This document shows, piece after piece, positions 62,142 to 64,000 of a stretch of 64,000 nt of DNA (positions within the stretch are counted from its first letter, which is position 1; each line of letters opens with the position of its first letter). Below the pieces are notes generated by a model. That model did no database searches. It was not told the origin of the DNA and saw only the letters and a list, made by a program, of their open reading frames with translations. This stretch comes from Ophthalmolycus amberensis (lineage: Eukaryota; Chordata; Actinopteri; Perciformes; Zoarcidae): assembly GCA_024529925.1 (NCBI GenBank), contig JAFEUB010000787.1, forward strand, positions 2,971,001 through 3,035,000, in the 5' to 3' direction. The position numbers and the translations under genes were made by a program.

Positions 62142-64000
62142 AAGAAAACACTGCTGCGTGTCCTTTCTTGTGATGGCTGATGTCACTCCGCCATCAATAC
62201 CTTTCTAAAATGTCAAACTGAATTGAGAAATGCAATTGGCTCTTTCTGACAGCTTCCCTGTCCGGTGGCTAAATACGTCACCACCATCTTCAGATTCCAA
62301 CCATTTTATTAAATTATTAAGTTATTGCCGCTGCTCATCGTTTAATGTTGCCGTGACTTCAAGCTGAATCGAAAGAGTTTGAATCAACCTTTCTGTGATA
62401 CACCAGGCTTAACTAATATGTTATTATCTATTCAGGATGTTGACAGATGTGTACAGGTAACCCCTGAGTGAGAATGTTATTCATTGGCTTAGTTTACACT
62501 GGTCCAACTGCAATTTTTGCTTTTATTCGTTCTGACTGAGACAAAATCGGCTATGAGCCAAACGAACACACCAAGGTCAATTGTTTTTTTCAAAAATAAT
62601 AGTCACTTCAGTTTTTTTCATCATGTCAAATGATTGGCATGGTATGAAGAGTGGAAGCATATTGGATGGTAATATTTGAAGGCATTATAATGCAAGCCAA
62701 TCACCTTGACGGTGGTGATTCATACAGTATAATTAACCCGGGAAAGTGTTGTCATCATTACACAAGGGGAAGCTGTTAACCTCTCCGTCTCTTCAGACGG
62801 GAATAGAAGAAATAATTCTTACACATAGCAGTTTAATGTGAACACAGATAATGGAATGCTTGAACAGCATGAGATTTGTTTTTCTACTGCCATCCCGGGG
62901 TCTTAATTTCCTTTTATCTTTTCCTTCCACATAAACACACTGGGGGAGGCAGGATTTTGCGTTTGACTTTTCTTCATGGAGGTGGAGTTGTATGTATGAG
63001 CCATTTCCACGAACCTTTTCTCCGGCCTGACGTATATCTGCCATGCTTTTATTGCAGGTCAGATGCTCTGTATGAACACCATTTTGAGAAGGCTATATCA
63101 TCTAGAAAGGCACGGTTCAGCTACAAGGTAAGTTAATATGCAGGCACTCTGAGAGGAATATTCGCCTCTCCTTAGTCATTTGATTCCATGTATGAATTTA
63201 ATTGAAACACAATGGCGGACCAACAAATCTTAAGAGTATTAAGGGAGACCGTGGCAGGAATACTGTATAACAAGGGCCTTCATTCTCTCAGAAGTAATTA
63301 TGCTCTCTGATTAGGGAATTGTGCCTAAATGTAATTATGCTGTGCTTTAAAGATTCATTTTGTCTGTGATGGCATGCTGCGTTATGTTGGTGTCTCACCA
63401 CATTATCCAATATCACAGCTCACTATCTCAACTGTTATCTGTAAAGAGATCCCTCCGGTATGGATGACAGACCCTGTGTGTGTGTGGTTTTGTGTGTGTG
63501 TATATGTAATGTCTCTTGGTCCAATGGAATTGTATGAGGGATTAAGGAGTACCTTGCAAGTCTTGGTCTCATACGTTTACCTTACTGTTACAGACAGACC
63601 AACAGAACAAAACAAAAAAACATAGTGTCAAGTTGCATCTTACATCTAACTTTTCTCTCACTTTTTTTATCGAAGTAGTCTCTGCTGTCACAATTTTTTC
63701 GTAGTCTTCCGCTTGCTATCTTTGTCCATCTATTATTCTGTCCCACTCTCTCTGTGCCTATTGCTTTTTCTCTGAAAATGAAGGTGAATATCTATACTGC
63801 TCTATGAGGAGCTTCAAAACCAGTGGGTTCAGCACACAAGTGTGTGTGGGGGCGTGTGTGTGTGTGCCTGTGAGAGGAAGGGGTGTCTCTCAGGAGGCCT
63901 GTTCAAATTCATAATGCATGTGTCATTACCACATACCACTTGAAAATGCTTCTAATTAATCTAATTAACACCAGGGCTTTAATGAGGGGGAGGTGAGCTG
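62142..64000. other. Non-coding DNA downstream of the LINE, with one weak exon candidate
   Basis: It contains a 70-nt segment with exon-like splice borders (63,058-63,127), an AT-rich non-repetitive stretch (63,130-63,360), TG-rich patches near 63,478-63,505 and 63,841-63,867, and paired TAATTA motifs at 63,953-63,967. Confidence 0.5.
63058..63127 (+). other. Weak candidate exon on the plus strand
   Basis: The segment is preceded by CTTTTATTGCAG and followed by AAG/GTAAGTT, both excellent splice consensus. In one frame it is open across its length: a split codon, then SDALYEHHFEKAISSRK and six further residues, leaving in phase 0. I do not recognise the peptide. A 70-nt open frame with good borders can arise by chance in tens of kilobases of intron. 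No partner exon was seen. Confidence 0.2.

Overview
The window is teleost (ray-finned fish) nuclear DNA. Three short coding exons sit in a sea of AT-rich intron, flanked by canonical GT-AG splice sites. The rest carries dense dinucleotide microsatellites and fish-type interspersed repeats: L2/CR1-group LINEs, Rex1/L2-like LINE tails and MITEs. There are no operons, rRNA or tRNA genes, CRISPR arrays or prokaryotic signals. The only long ORF (about 1.6 kb) belongs to a retrotransposon.

The host gene is on the minus strand and is recognised as grid2, the delta-2 ionotropic glutamate receptor (GluD2). Read in gene order, the exons are 32593-32492 (102 nt, linker from the amino-terminal domain into the ligand-binding domain), 25648-25451 (198 nt, S1 half of the ligand-binding domain) and 22360-22048 (313 nt, end of S1, first membrane helix and pore loop). 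They join in frame (phase 0, phase 0, then phase 1 out) into 202 continuous codons plus one base. Introns of 3,090 and 6,843 bp separate them. The DNA below 22,048 and above 32,593 looks like the neighbouring introns: I found no preceding or following grid2 exon, so the rest of the gene probably lies outside the window.

Layout: 1-22,047 is intron with a perfect hairpin (6.8 kb), a PIF/Harbinger-like MITE (9.2 kb), two LINE 3' tails (10.8 and 15.8 kb), two decayed LINE relics (17.7 and 18.3 kb) and a non-coding repeat copy (19.7 kb). 22,048-32,593 is the exon-bearing block and holds a truncated L2-type LINE in the second intron. 32,594-64,000 holds a hAT-type MITE with an exact 8-bp target duplication (34.2 kb), a second MITE abutting a long (AT)n tract (35.7-36.6 kb), several old interspersed repeats including a nested pair (53.5-54.2 kb), and a nearly intact reverse-transcriptase half of an L2-type LINE (60.3-62.1 kb). 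That LINE belongs to the same family as the 28 kb copy but lies in opposite orientation.

I did not find a previously undescribed biological system. The most useful items are the repeat structures with readable boundaries, the young LINE pair, the grid2 exon details and one weak candidate plus-strand exon near 63.06 kb.
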